In this document: positions 24,656 through 34,560 of the stretch, in pieces
Numbering within the stretch: position 1 is the first letter of the stretch
Layout: each line of letters begins with the position of its first letter
NCBI RefSeq assembly: GCF_037893015.1
Contig: NC_133663.1
Span: 1-64,000 of the forward strand
Length of the DNA: 64,000 nucleotides
Source: Macrotis lagotis
Lineage: Eukaryota > Chordata > Mammalia > Peramelemorphia > Peramelidae
Direction of reading: 5' to 3'
Made by a program: the position numbers and the translations under genes
The notes under the pieces: model-generated
What the model was told of the DNA's origin: nothing
Seen by the model: the letters and a program-made list of their open reading frames with translations, nothing else
Databases searched by the model: none

Positions 24656-24732
24656 ATACTTTCATTTTTAACTGAGTGAGAGCGTCATTTGCAGGAACGA
24701 ATCCTAACCTTAATGAAATCACAAAACATAAA

Positions 24733-24752
24733 TTGACGTCACGAACAGGATT
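24733..24752 (+). other. Candidate primer-binding site
   Basis: 'ttgacgtcacgaacagga' begins four bases after the 5' LTR, the normal place. It is not a clean match: the core 'cgaacagg' recalls lysine-tRNA sites, while 'gtca..gaa...ggattc' fits a diverged leucine-tRNA site, which would suit ERV-L. The primer tRNA is left open. Confidence 0.4.
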
Positions 24753-24929
24753 CATTGTGCAAATGCCTCTCTTTAAGAAAAGTACAGAAACCCCTGTCCC
24801 TGTCGAAGTACTGGGGTGGGAGGATGCCCCATTCTCTTCTTTAGCAAAGGTTTGGGCACAAAATACGGGTTCTTGTGAGGATTGGGGTAGCTGAGTAAGA
24901 AATGGCAAGCCACCCCAATTAACAGAATG

Positions 24930-26230
24930 TTTGTCAAATATTCCTGTGGAAAAAGGGAAAGAGATAACAGGTATGTGTAGGAGGGGCTGGGCTTTATTAA
25001 CGGAATATTGTAAAGTATGCCAAGAGCTAGATAGAAAGGAAGAAGAAAAAGTACAGCTGGAGAAAGAAGTAGCTGAGCTGCAAGGGCGAATGTCTATGTT
25101 ACAGTGTCAAAATTTTATTCTAGATGATCAGGCCAGGAATTATCAGAATGTTGCAGTAAAAGCAGTGGTGCGAGTGGCACAATATAAATATAGGAATAGG
25201 AGAGGAAAGGTTAATAAAAAGAAGGTTCATGCTGTAATTGCTTCTGCTAATATGGATTGGGATCCTGATAACTGGGATGCTGATATTTGGGATGAAGATG
25301 AGGAAAGATGGGAGGAAATCATTGAAGGAGATATACCTGATGTAGGAGAAGAAGTAAGACCCATTGTTAGGAGAAGAAATGAGAAAGATGGAAATAACTC
25401 CCCCCCCCAAATTTACTGAGATCGCTTAAGATTATTCACAACAAGAAATAACAGATTTGTTAAGTAGGTTTTCGCAGAGGCCAGGCGAATCTGCTATCTC
25501 TTGGTTTGTGAGACTGAGTGATGGAGGGGTAGGAGGAGTTTGGTTGGATTCCAAAGATTGCCTTAAGTTTTTAAGTTTGACTTCTAATCCTTTTGTTCAG
25601 CAGGCAATAAGAGATCATAGCCAAACTGCTGTAGGACAGCAGGGAGCTGGTACTAATATGCTGGCATTAGTGGCCTCTGGAATAAGTACTCAATACCCTG
25701 ATACTTCCATGTGGCCAAATCCATCCCGTCCTTGGTATACATTGAAGGATGGAATACAGAGATTGAAGGAGGACATTATGAAAACAGCTGTTTTGGTGAG
25801 GGAAGCAGATTCTTATACAGACACCCCTGTTATTGCCATGCATAGAGCCCCCATAGTGAAAACTGCTCCTCCTGCTTATAAACATCTTATTTTAACTCTG
25901 TTGGTAGCCTCAACTGGGGAATCCCTTGGAGAAGTTATTGATAAACTGTCTCAATTAGGAGACTTGGGAGAATTTAGGGATATAGGAGACCAGACATCTA
26001 AGGAGTGGGCAAAACCTAGAACAGGGTCCAATAATAGGGTGTCTAGGAAGGAAATGTTTAGTGCGCTTTTAAAGGCAGGAGTTAAGAAAGAGGGAATTGA
26101 TGGGATCACCACTTCAGACATGTTACAATTATATAAAAGAAAAGTGGGAAATAAAGTATCTGCTCTGAATGTTGCTCCTTCAGCCCCACCTGCCCCTTTG
26201 TATCCTTCATTAGATCATTTAAAAGGGGAA
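24930..26230 (+). pseudogene. gag: ERV-L gag region (fossil)
   Basis: The N-terminal part holds a charged coiled-coil stretch (about 25020-25110) and then an acidic W/D/E-rich stretch. The later part (about 25440-26230) reads as a capsid-like segment and ends in a proline/alanine-rich run 'APSAPPAPLYPS'. No clear zinc-knuckle was seen. It lies between the leader and protease, as expected, and is broken. Confidence 0.75.
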
Positions 26231-26249
26231 TAGGATTATGGCCAAGCTT

Positions 26250-26700
26250 TGCGTGTCCACACGCTGCAGATGGATTACCAACCTCATGTCCCTTTAAAAA
26301 TATTTTGGAAGAATGGTTCTGTTACCAAAACCCAAGCTTTGGTGGACACGGGGGCGGAGGCCACCCTAATTTATGGAAACCATACTAAATTCAGGAATGG
26401 AATTCCCATCACTATTTCAGGTTTAGGTGGACATGAGGTTAAAGCCAAACAAGTGTCACTTTCTATGCAAATAGGAACCTTCCCTAGAAAGGAATATAAG
26501 GTAGTAATAGTGCCTATTCCAGAATATATAATTGGAATTGATGTTCTAAAAGGAATGACCCTACATTTACCTGATGGTCAGTATCAATTTGCCGTGAGAT
26601 CATTCAAGATTGCAGTGATACTTGGAAAACTATTGATGACTCCAGTATCTGTTCCCTCTCCTGCTTCACTAGTTAGTCAGAAACAATATAGAATACCAGG
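26250..26700 (+). pseudogene. pro: ERV-L protease region (fossil)
   Basis: Contains the retropepsin active-site motif 'ALVDTGAEATLI' near 26338, then 'ISGLGGHEVKA' and 'YIIGIDVL', which match the flap and the C-terminal G-x-D part of aspartic proteases. It sits between gag and RT. Confidence 0.88.
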
Positions 26701-26759
26701 GGGAACTGAAGAAATTACTCAATTAAAGAAATGTACAGGCTTGGAACAATCCTGTCTGG

Positions 26760-27450
26760 CCAGTAAAGAAGTCAGATGGGTCATGGAGGATGACAGTGGA
26801 TTATAGACAGCTAAAAGTTACCCCACCTTTATATGCAGCTGTACCAGATACTATTACTTTGATAGAAGCTGTACAAACACACCCTGGTTCATGGTATGCT
26901 GTAAATAGATTCAGCAAATGCCTTTTTTATCATTCCCATTAACCCTGAACAATGGGACCAGTTTGCTTTTACTTGGCAAGGCAGACAATATACTTTTATC
27001 AGACTTCCCCAAGGGTATCTACATAGTCCCACTATTTGTCATCGCATTGTAGCTGAGCATTTAGATGAACTTAAATGGTCTGATGTAAAGATAACTCACT
27101 ACATTGATGATATTATGATACAAGCTGGTACAATGCAGAGTGTTGAGCAGAGATTAACTCAGTTTATAGAATATATGAAAAAGAAATGTTGGGAGATCAA
27201 TCCTGATAAAATACAAGGGCCTGCTCAAACTGTAAAACTTTTAGGAATAATTTGGAATAAAGGTCATAGAGAAATACTGCCCAAGGCCCGACAAAAAATA
27301 TTAGACTTTTTCCCTCCTCGAGATAAGAAAGAGGCACAAAAATTTATAGGATTATTTGGGTTTTGGAGGAACCATATTCCTCATTTAGGCCAAATCTTAC
27401 AACCCCTTTATAAAATAACTAGGGAAAAAGTATGAATTTGAATGGGGAGA
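26760..27450 (+). pseudogene. pol: ERV-L reverse transcriptase region (fossil)
   Basis: Shows 'RLPQGY' near 27003, the catalytic-box region 'HYIDDIMIQAG' near 27100, and 'WEINPDKIQGPAQTVKLLGI' and 'IGLFGFWRNHIPHLGQILQP' downstream. These last blocks are close to the ERV-L RT/connection sequence as recalled and are the main basis of the class III call. The region is broken. Confidence 0.92.
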
Positions 27451-28440
27451 AAAAGAAACCAAGGCTTTTGAAGAAGCTAAGGCAACGATTCAAACTGCTT
27501 TGGATTTGTGGCCTGTGAAAGAGGGGACAGTGGAATTATAGGTATCTGTTTTAAATGGATATGCTGATTGGAGTTTATGGCAGAAGCAACAACAAAGAAA
27601 TGTCCCTCTAGGATTTTGGTCTAGAAAATTACCACCTGCAGGTCAAAATTATACACCTTTTGAACAACAGTTATTAGCTGCATATTGGGCTTTAGTGGAA
27701 ACAGAATATTTGACATTAAATCATGATGTTATCTTAAGACCTGCAATACCAATCATGGGATGGATTCTAGGGACCCCTGCCTCCCATAAAATTGGACATA
27801 CCCAGGAGTCTTCTATTATTAAATGGAAATGGTACTTACAAAACAGAGTAAAGACTGGGAGGCAGGGAGTGTCGGCTTTGCATGAAAAAGTACTAGAGTT
27901 ACCTGCTCAACAAGAAAATTTGGAAAAACCCAAAATATATGTACAGTCTCCAGTTTCTTGGAATCAGGGGCATGATACTTTAACTGAGGAACAAAAGAAT
28001 CATACCTGGTTTACTGATGGTTCTGCCAAATATATCGGTTCTAAGAGATACTAGAAATCAGTAGCTTATAATCCAAAGGGAAATTTTATTCTGGAAACTA
28101 AGGGAGAGGGTCAAAGTAGCCAATGGGCTGAACTTATGGAGGCACATCAAGCCCTGCAACATGAGGAAGAGGGCCAATGTCATCTGTTCACCGATTCATG
28201 GGCAGTGGCTAATGGTTTGGTGGTATGGATGCCTATGCGGAAAGAACATAATGGGAAAATGAGGGACAAAGAAGTTTGGGGTAAGAAGCTATGGCAACAA
28301 ATTTGGGACTGGTGCCAGAAAACTAACGTATCTGTGTTTCATGTAGATGCGTATGTGAAAACGGATTCTGTGGAACATGAGTATAATGCTCAAGGAGATG
28401 AACTGGCTAAGACAGAAGGGAAAACACTACAAGTAAAATC
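27450..28440 (+). pseudogene. pol: ERV-L connection and RNase H region (fossil)
   Basis: The connection part reads 'GFWSRKLPPAGQNYTPFEQQ' and 'LAAYWALVETEYLTL' around 27617-27720. RNase H hallmarks follow: 'TWFTDGSAK' near 28008, 'QWAELMEAHQAL' near 28122 and 'LFTDSWAVANGL' near 28184. The order and motifs are those of a retroviral RNase H. Confidence 0.88.
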
Positions 28441-29000
28441 TACAAAGGAAGATGATTTAGTACTGGGAAAATGGATCCACACTACTGCAGGACACCTTGG
28501 TGCACTTGCCTCTTACGGGTGGGCATTGGATAGAGGAATTAATTTACCTCTTGACATTTTTAAACAAATTACCCAAGAATGTTCTCAATGTCAACTCTTC
28601 AGTCAGCGCCCTCTTCCAAGGAAGGTGACTGGAGAACTAGCTCGAGGAAATTTGCCTGCTCAAATTTGGCAAATTGACTACATAGGCTCATTACCTGTGA
28701 GCCAAGGGTGCCAATATGCCTGTACCTATTCTGGAATATTAATTGCATGCCCATACAAAAGAGCTACTCAAAATAATACATGTAAAACTTTAGATATTAT
28801 TTCAGTATATTATGGTACCCCTATGAAAATTCAGAGTGATAATGGGACCCACTTTAAAGGAAAGGAAATTGAAACCTATTGTAATTATTATAATATTGAA
28901 TGGATCTGTCATATCCCATATTACCCACAAGCAGCTGGACTAATAGAAAGAATGGTTTACTTAAGGAAAAATTAAGAAAACTAAGTGATAATAATAGCTT
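28440..29000 (+). pseudogene. pol: ERV-L integrase region (fossil)
   Basis: Zinc-binding part with 'HTTAGHLGALASYGW' and 'ECSQCQLF' (an H-H-C-C pattern), then the catalytic core with 'WQIDYIGSLP' (first Asp), 'IQSDNGTHFKG' (second Asp) and 'YYPQAAGLIERM' (Glu). The family is clear. Confidence 0.9.
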
Positions 29001-29139
29001 GAGTAAATGGAAGGAAAATCTTTTTGAAGCCCTCAAACAATTAAATAATGGACCACTGGCTGATGGAGAGAGTACTCCTTTATCCCAAAAGATGACACCT
29101 AATTTACAAATAAGGAGACTGTCAAATATTTCCACCATA

Positions 29140-29740
29140 CAATGGTGGAAATTTCATGATAATGTTAGGGAACCTTGGAGAACCTCACTTGGGTCAGCAG
29201 GCTATGATCTATATGTAATACATGATGTGGAAATAAAACTTCAAGGCCAATTGTTATGTAATACTGGTATTGGAGTTAAATTACCTACTGGGTATTATAG
29301 TCAGCTGTTCTCTAGATCCAGCTTGGCCAATAAGTCACAAGTACATGTATTGGGAGGAGTAATAGATAGTGATTATAGAGGAATAAATTAAAGTTTGTCT
29401 ACATAATTCCCATGTGTCTGAAACCTACTCCTGTAAAACTGGGGAAAGGATATGTCAAATGGTTATATTACCACATTTTATTGGACAATGGACAGAAAAA
29501 ACCCAATCCCCTGATAAGACTACTAGAGGGGATCAAGGATTTGGAAGCTTGGATGAAATGCGATGGGTAGCTGAGAAGGTAATCCCAGGAACTAAAGTAT
29601 GGATAAAAAGACACCCTACAGACACTCCTAGGCCAGCTGAATTAATAGCCCAAGGGAATAATAATACTGCCATTGTATGTTATCCTGGAGATGATACTTG
29701 GTATTATGTACCTCTAACTCAAATGTTTTTACTAAATTAA
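29140..29740 (+). pseudogene. pol: ERV-L dUTPase and pol C-terminal part (fossil)
   Basis: 'TSLGSAGYDLYV' (motif 1) near 29190, 'LFSRSSLANKSQVHVLGGVI' (motifs 2-3) near 29310 and 'DSDYRG' near 29370 identify a trimeric dUTPase. Location behind integrase is the ERV-L arrangement; dUTPase lies elsewhere in betaretroviruses and lentiviruses. The stretch 29530-29740 ('VIPGTKVWIKRH') looks like the pol C-terminal tail, possibly the integrase C-terminal domain. Confidence 0.88.
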
Positions 29741-29799
29741 GTGTTTTGTAGTTCTTACACGTTGCTGTTGGATTGTCTGGACTTGGACTCCAGGAGCCA

Positions 29800-31595
29800 G
29801 GTTGAGATTCTCCGGGAACAAGATCCAACTGAAGTGGTGGTCATTTATTGTTCCTTCACAGGGAAATTACACCTGCCCTGCACTCACCTTTTGTAACATT
29901 GCTAATTGGACTATCACTAATGCTACATTTTATCAGACTCCTTCCTCCTATATCCTGAAAGGGCCTTCTTCTGTGAACTTAAGTTTTACTATCTCCTGGT
30001 TAGTTAACATTTCATCTTGCGTTACTACTCTTCCCTTCGCATCCCTGGCATTGCAGTATAACCAATTAGAGGGAAAATGTCCATATCTGATAGAGCAAGA
30101 GTTGGTTAAAAATTGTATCACATGGAATATAAACAATTCTACCCATAATGTGAAAATTTCCCTTAATAACCAGTATTTAATTTGTTCTAATGCTTCTGAA
30201 ATAACCAATCACAGTGCCTGGATACAATATCTATTATTATTATTATCCAAAACACCACCCACCAATCATCCTCCATCTATTGTTCGTGTCGCAAAATCAT
30301 GTGTTAATACCTCTATCTCTCAGCATAAAATTGTACTTCATTATAAGGTGTCTTTTCCACCTTTATTGCCCTGTAATAGATTTAAAAGAGCCTGGTATGA
30401 TACCCTACTTGGCGGAGCTGGAACTGGTTTGGGTATAGTAAATTCTATCGATCTTGAGACCTTGGCCAGCAGACTGCGCAGTGCTGGGCAGGATGTATAT
30501 CAAGATTTAACAGTTAATGCTAATTGGTTGCCCACGACGATCCGGCCGCACCAAAATACATTAAGATATCAAGGCCAATTTTTGCAAGTATTTAATGACA
30601 GTGTGTTAGCCAATTTTAAGTTTGATGATAATGTCACTAGACTGTTTAAATGGACCAAATGTTCTTTGCAAAACATGTACACTTTAATACAAAAAGAGAA
30701 TGCTCAGAGGTTGTTACAAGTAGGAGATACCCATATTTGGGACAGTGTACTCCCTAGAATGGTTAAATATTGGAAACAAAACAAACCTGAACAAGCTCAA
30801 TGTACTCCCTTTGGTGTAGTGGGACTGTAGTATATTATCAAGTTCATATGTGGAAAATTATGTGTCAATTCCATGTGACTCCTTTTGTGCTACATGATCA
30901 TTTTGTTTTGCCACATGTACATAGCAACTACGTAGATCAAGACAATGTAACTCATACTTTCCAGGACTGTACTTTTACTAACCAAGGTATTGTGTGTGGG
31001 ATGATGACCCGGCAGATGGAGCCCTGCCTTCTCTCACACTCCTCTAACCTATGTGACTTAAATGTATATCCTCTTTCTAACTTTTCAATGTTATATGAAG
31101 TATCTTCCCAATACATCTGTTTACCCTCTAATAATAGTACTGATTTAGCCTCTGTCTCACAAAAACCTCCCTTTTCTGGATATCTTCTTAATGTTTCTTT
31201 CTTACACTGGCAGGGTGATGATTTTTACTTTTCCCCTGATACAGATGTTGTTAGGAATTTGACTTGGGTACACAAATTGTTACCTCTTCCCTATACTTCT
31301 TTATCTCTACAACCTTTAATTGCTATTCTTGATCAATCCCATGTCCTAAAGAAACTATTAGAGTCCAACCAGCGTGCTTTGAATGAACATCGAATACAGA
31401 CTCATACTTGCAGGACATGTAATCGAGGCTTCTCATTTAGTAACTTCTGATACTAATCATCATTGGTATGATTTCTTGTTTAAATCGAAAACTGCTACCA
31501 AATATTTTAACAGCTTAGCTATTCCTATATTACTATTATTGGTTTTCTTATTATTATGCATTTGTAATTGTTATATGTATACCAGAATGAAATAA
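29800..31595 (+). pseudogene. env: Envelope-like region of the ERV-L (fossil)
   Basis: Lies between pol and the 3' LTR. The first third is rich in N-glycosylation sequons (NYT, NWT, NAT, NLS, NIS, NNS, NAS, NHS). A furin-type site RFKR near 30380 is followed by a glycine-rich hydrophobic stretch 'AWYDTLLGGAGTGLGIVNSI', like a fusion peptide. A cysteine-rich ectodomain follows. Near the end is a membrane span 'SLAIPILLLLVFLLLCIC' with a short basic tail. No gamma-type CX6CC was seen. The surface-like part is short and the membrane-anchored part long. It is broken in about two places; the family is not assigned. Confidence 0.8.
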
Positions 31596-31658
31596 ATTTA
31601 TAATCAATTTACTCCTGTAGTCCCATCTTCATACATCTCTCGAGGCCTTAAGGCCAAG

Positions 31659-32374
31659 TGAATTGATAATTACTAATTCCTAATTAATAATTACCAAATT
31701 ATTAGTGTAAGGCCTCTTCAATATGTATGAAGGCTGTAATTGAGGCAATGACCGGTATATGAACTCACCGTTTGGAGTATGCCTTATGTGATTTGGCTGT
31801 ATTTCTGACATCCCAGGAACTAGCCATCCCTGGGAAAGACAAAACAGGATTGGGAGGAACTGGCTATTCTCCCAATGCTGATATTTAATAAAAAATAAAC
31901 CTTACAGCCCCATAATGGCATTTCCTTAAAAAATAACATATTGATTCAATCTATACCTGAAGCCAAAAGGGAATTGGATCCCATTCAACTTAGATGGCTC
32001 TGAGCCTTCTTTGTCTTCAAAGGCATAAAAGCTGTAAGCCCCTTCTCCTCTTTGGAATCTCACCCATGGAGGAGACGTCCTGCCTGGGATATTCGACCTC
32101 CCAATCGGAACTCGAGGGTCGATGAAAACTGGGGTTCCCCGACCTAACATCTCAAGAGTTGGTGCTCCCCGAATTGGTGATGTTTTCTTTATCTTTTTCT
32201 TCTATTTTGATTATAGTATTAATAATCCTTTGTCTTTTATGTATTATCTGCTGTATTGGATGCTATTGTAAGCAATCTATTCCTTGTATTGTATAATTAA
32301 AATACTTTCATTTTTAACTGAGTGAGAGCGTCATTTTCAGGAACAAATCCAAACCTTAATAAAATCACAAAACA
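31659..32374 (+). repeat. ERV-L 3' LTR
   Basis: 716 bp, matching the 5' LTR at about 97%. It begins 'tgaattgataattac' after the env end and ends 'tcacaaaaca' directly before GGATC. It retains ten CpG sites. No strong polypurine tract precedes it ('cgaggccttaaggccaag'). Confidence 0.95.
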
Positions 32375-33070
32375 GGATCTGAGTTCAAATGTGACCTCAG
32401 ACACTTAGTAATTACCTAGCACAAGACCTTAGGAAAGTCACTTAACCCCATAGTCTTGCGAACAAAAAATAACCAAACAAAAAAGATGGAGAGAAACAAT
32501 TTTTCTGCTGAAGACAACTTAGGAGGTTGGTAGGAAAGCCTATTGCACCAGAAAGGCATTAAGCATGCCAAGACCAGGCCTTGAGACACACTGAACAGCA
32601 GCAGCATGAGCTGCCAGAATTCTCAGCCTATCAGGGCATCAAACAAACCTAAACAAGTTTAGGACATTACAGGGTCTCTTTGCTAGCAGGTCTCTGGGGC
32701 TTTTCCCAAACTGGGACCCAGGGTACAATCCTGGGGGGCAGGACCAGAGGAAGGAGAGGAGGAAATATCACAGCTTGGATCATAACACCTTGGAAAACTT
32801 GAAAACAGGCAGGTCCCAGAAACAGCTTTGAAAGCAGCTGCAAAAAAACAGAGAAGCTTCATATCCCACCCTAGAGGCAGAGCCCTACCTTAGCAAAGGG
32901 TCAGTAAGCATAAATACAAGCAGACAAGCAACTTCCCCACTGGGCAAGGAATGTAGAAACCACACACAGGTGAGGGCTTCAGATAGCTTCTGGAGACAGC
33001 ATTTTGGTTGAAATACCTTGACAAAGGAAGTCTGCAGAGAAGTATCACTAACCCATGAACCATTGTCCCA

Positions 33071-33394
33071 AGCTGTAAGCATGTATTATGATGTTGTTTT
33101 TAATTCATCAGAATCATGAGAGGTAAAATAAAGATGAATGTGGCACCTGGAGAACCTCATCTGCCTGCTATCAGGGACATTCTTAGTCTCAGCGGAAAGA
33201 TGTACAGGGATCTGCTTCAGGCAAGGGAGGAAAAGGTTCCTCATAGGACTATGCCATTCTTCAAAGCAAAGCTGCCCTAAAAGATACTTTACTTCTATGA
33301 GCCCAAGCTTCATTCCAGCAAAGAAAACATTCCCTTATCACTTAAAAAAAAGTCAGCAAAACACCCTAGCTGGGGATGTAAGATATTGGATGTG
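33071..33394. other. No recognised feature
   Basis: Sequence after the L1 5'-UTR piece. It is not recognised as L1 ORF1. Short frames on both strands show no family signature. Confidence 0.35.
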
Positions 33395-33720
33395 TCTTTA
33401 GTAAGTTCAAGTTCATACTGCATCTGACACTGGGTGGACAAGTCTGGACAATTCACATAACCTCACAGTCTCAGTTTCCTCATCTGTAAGACAATACTAA
33501 TATATCCTATATTCATATAATATTAACAATTAAGTAGCATTTATCTAATATTATAAGTCTTATAAATCACTTTGATAATAAAAGTTAACACTTAGTTTCA
33601 TTTGAGTCTCATAATAAGCAAGGGAGTCGAGTTCCATTATTATCTTTCTTTTAAAGTTGAGGAAACTGAGGTATCTTAGTCTGGTTTAGAACTCAACTCT
33701 TCACTACACTAGGAACAGGG
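33395..33720. mobile_element. Two adjacent MIR/THER-type SINE relics
   Basis: 33395-33510 is a + strand MIR ('cacagtctcagtttcctcat' then 'ctgtaagacaata'). 33520-33720 is a reverse-oriented relic with 'tcatttgagtctcataataa' and 'gttgaggaaactgaggtatc'. Both are old and diverged. Confidence 0.65.
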
Positions 33721-33790
33721 TTTTAGACCTTATTTCACTTGTCTAATTTTAGTGACATGTATGTATTTTATGCACTTAAAATATGATTCT

Positions 33791-33934
33791 GGAGCAGCTA
33801 GGTGACTCAGTGGATAGAGTACCAGCCCTGGAGACAGGAGGATGTGAGTTTAAATCTGGTCTCAAACACTTAATAATTACCTGTGTGATCTTGGGCAAGT
33901 CACTTAACCTATTGCCTTGCAAAAACAAAAACAA
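33791..33934 (+). mobile_element. tRNA-derived SINE
   Basis: 'gagcagctaggtgactcagt' head, 'cttaataattacctgtgtga', 'cttgggcaagtcacttaacc', tail 'ccttgcaaaaacaaaaaca'. It is flanked by the target duplication 'gattctg' (33785-33791 and 33935-33941). Confidence 0.92.
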
Positions 33935-34059
33935 GATTCTGAGATGTGGTTGATGAGTATTACTGGCCTGCTAAGGAGTCTGTGACACATCTTTGAAGAA
34001 GGGCTCCTAAATCCTCTGAAGCAATAAATCCTAAATGATTCTCTATATTCAGTATTCCC

Positions 34060-34560
34060 AATCATCTCTAAGAGATTTCCAACAGAATATTCATCATTTC
34101 CAAAACAGAACTCATATGGTCTTAGATCTTCTCACCTTTTTTCCACTTTTGTATTGAAAGAACCTGCTGGTTCCCTGCCACTCAAGTTCCTTAACTCCTA
34201 GTTATAATTCCCTCCCTTCATTCTCATTCCCAATCAAATCAGTTTTCAGAAATTATTAGTTTTAACTGTATCTCTTCTGTTTCTTGTTTTCTAGATGCAT
34301 AGAGCTTCCACCATAATGTATGCAGTCTTTTAATCTCAACTGTACAATTTCAAGAATTATTTCTATACTCTCCCAGTTGGCTTTCTGACCTGAAGTCTCT
34401 TCTTTGCTCAATCTATTCTCCACACAGCAGTCAAATTATATTTCTAAATCATCGATTTGGTTATTATCTTGGTCAAGAATGCCTCCTTAAGGCCTTTAGA
34501 ATAGTTTTTGAAATCTTCTGATATATGAAGCTTTATATACACTGAATCAAAAATCTTTAT
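34060..34560 (+). mobile_element. L2 LINE relic
   Basis: 'atttccaaaacagaactcat' near 34100, 'cacacagcagtcaaattata' near 34421 and 'aatgcctccttaaggccttt' near 34480 follow the order of the L2 3' coding end. It is highly diverged. Confidence 0.5.

Larger units (their letters stand above)
24012..24728 (+). repeat. ERV-L 5' LTR
   Basis: 717 bp, starting 'tgaattgataattac' and ending 'tcacaaaaca'. It differs from the 3' LTR by about 23 substitutions and one single-base indel. It contains five CpG sites against ten in the 3' LTR; most of the difference is CpG decay on this side. A TATA-like box and an ATTAAA signal divide it into probable U3, R and U5. Confidence 0.95.
24012..32374 (+). mobile_element. 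ERV-L-type (class III) endogenous retrovirus with env, fossil
   Basis: About 8.36 kb, bounded by two LTRs that start TG and end CA, with a 5-bp target duplication GGATC at 24007-24011 and 32375-32379. Order of parts: LTR, primer-binding-site candidate, gag, protease, RT, RNase H, integrase, dUTPase, env-like region, LTR. Pol protein similarity and a dUTPase behind integrase place it with ERV-L. The env region is unexpected, because the well-known mammalian ERV-L members (HERV-L, MuERV-L) lack one. It is complete in layout but broken, with roughly ten interruptions overall. LTR divergence of ~3% (about 23 of ~716, one indel) suggests roughly 5-8 million years at common mammalian rates, less if CpG changes are discounted. 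Confidence 0.93.
23954..32479 (+). mobile_element. tRNA-derived SINE, split by a retrovirus
   Basis: The head half is at 23958-24011 ('ggggcagctaagtggcacag') and the rest at 32375-32479 ('ggatctgagttcaaat', then the A-rich tail). The SINE's own 12-bp target duplication 'aaaaagatggag' lies at 23942-23953 and 32480-32491. The halves join exactly at GGATC, the retroviral target site. Confidence 0.93.
23850..33070 (+). mobile_element. L1 5'-UTR piece, split by later insertions
   Basis: The left part (23850-23953) begins 'ctagcttctagatggcagag', which resembles a marsupial L1 5' UTR. It continues at 32480-33070 ('gagaaacaatttttctgctg', 'cttaggaggttggtaggaaa'). Everything between is inserted SINE and retrovirus. 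No ORF1 follows after about 33070, so only the 5' end survives. The assignment rests on recall of the L1 5' UTR. Confidence 0.6.
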
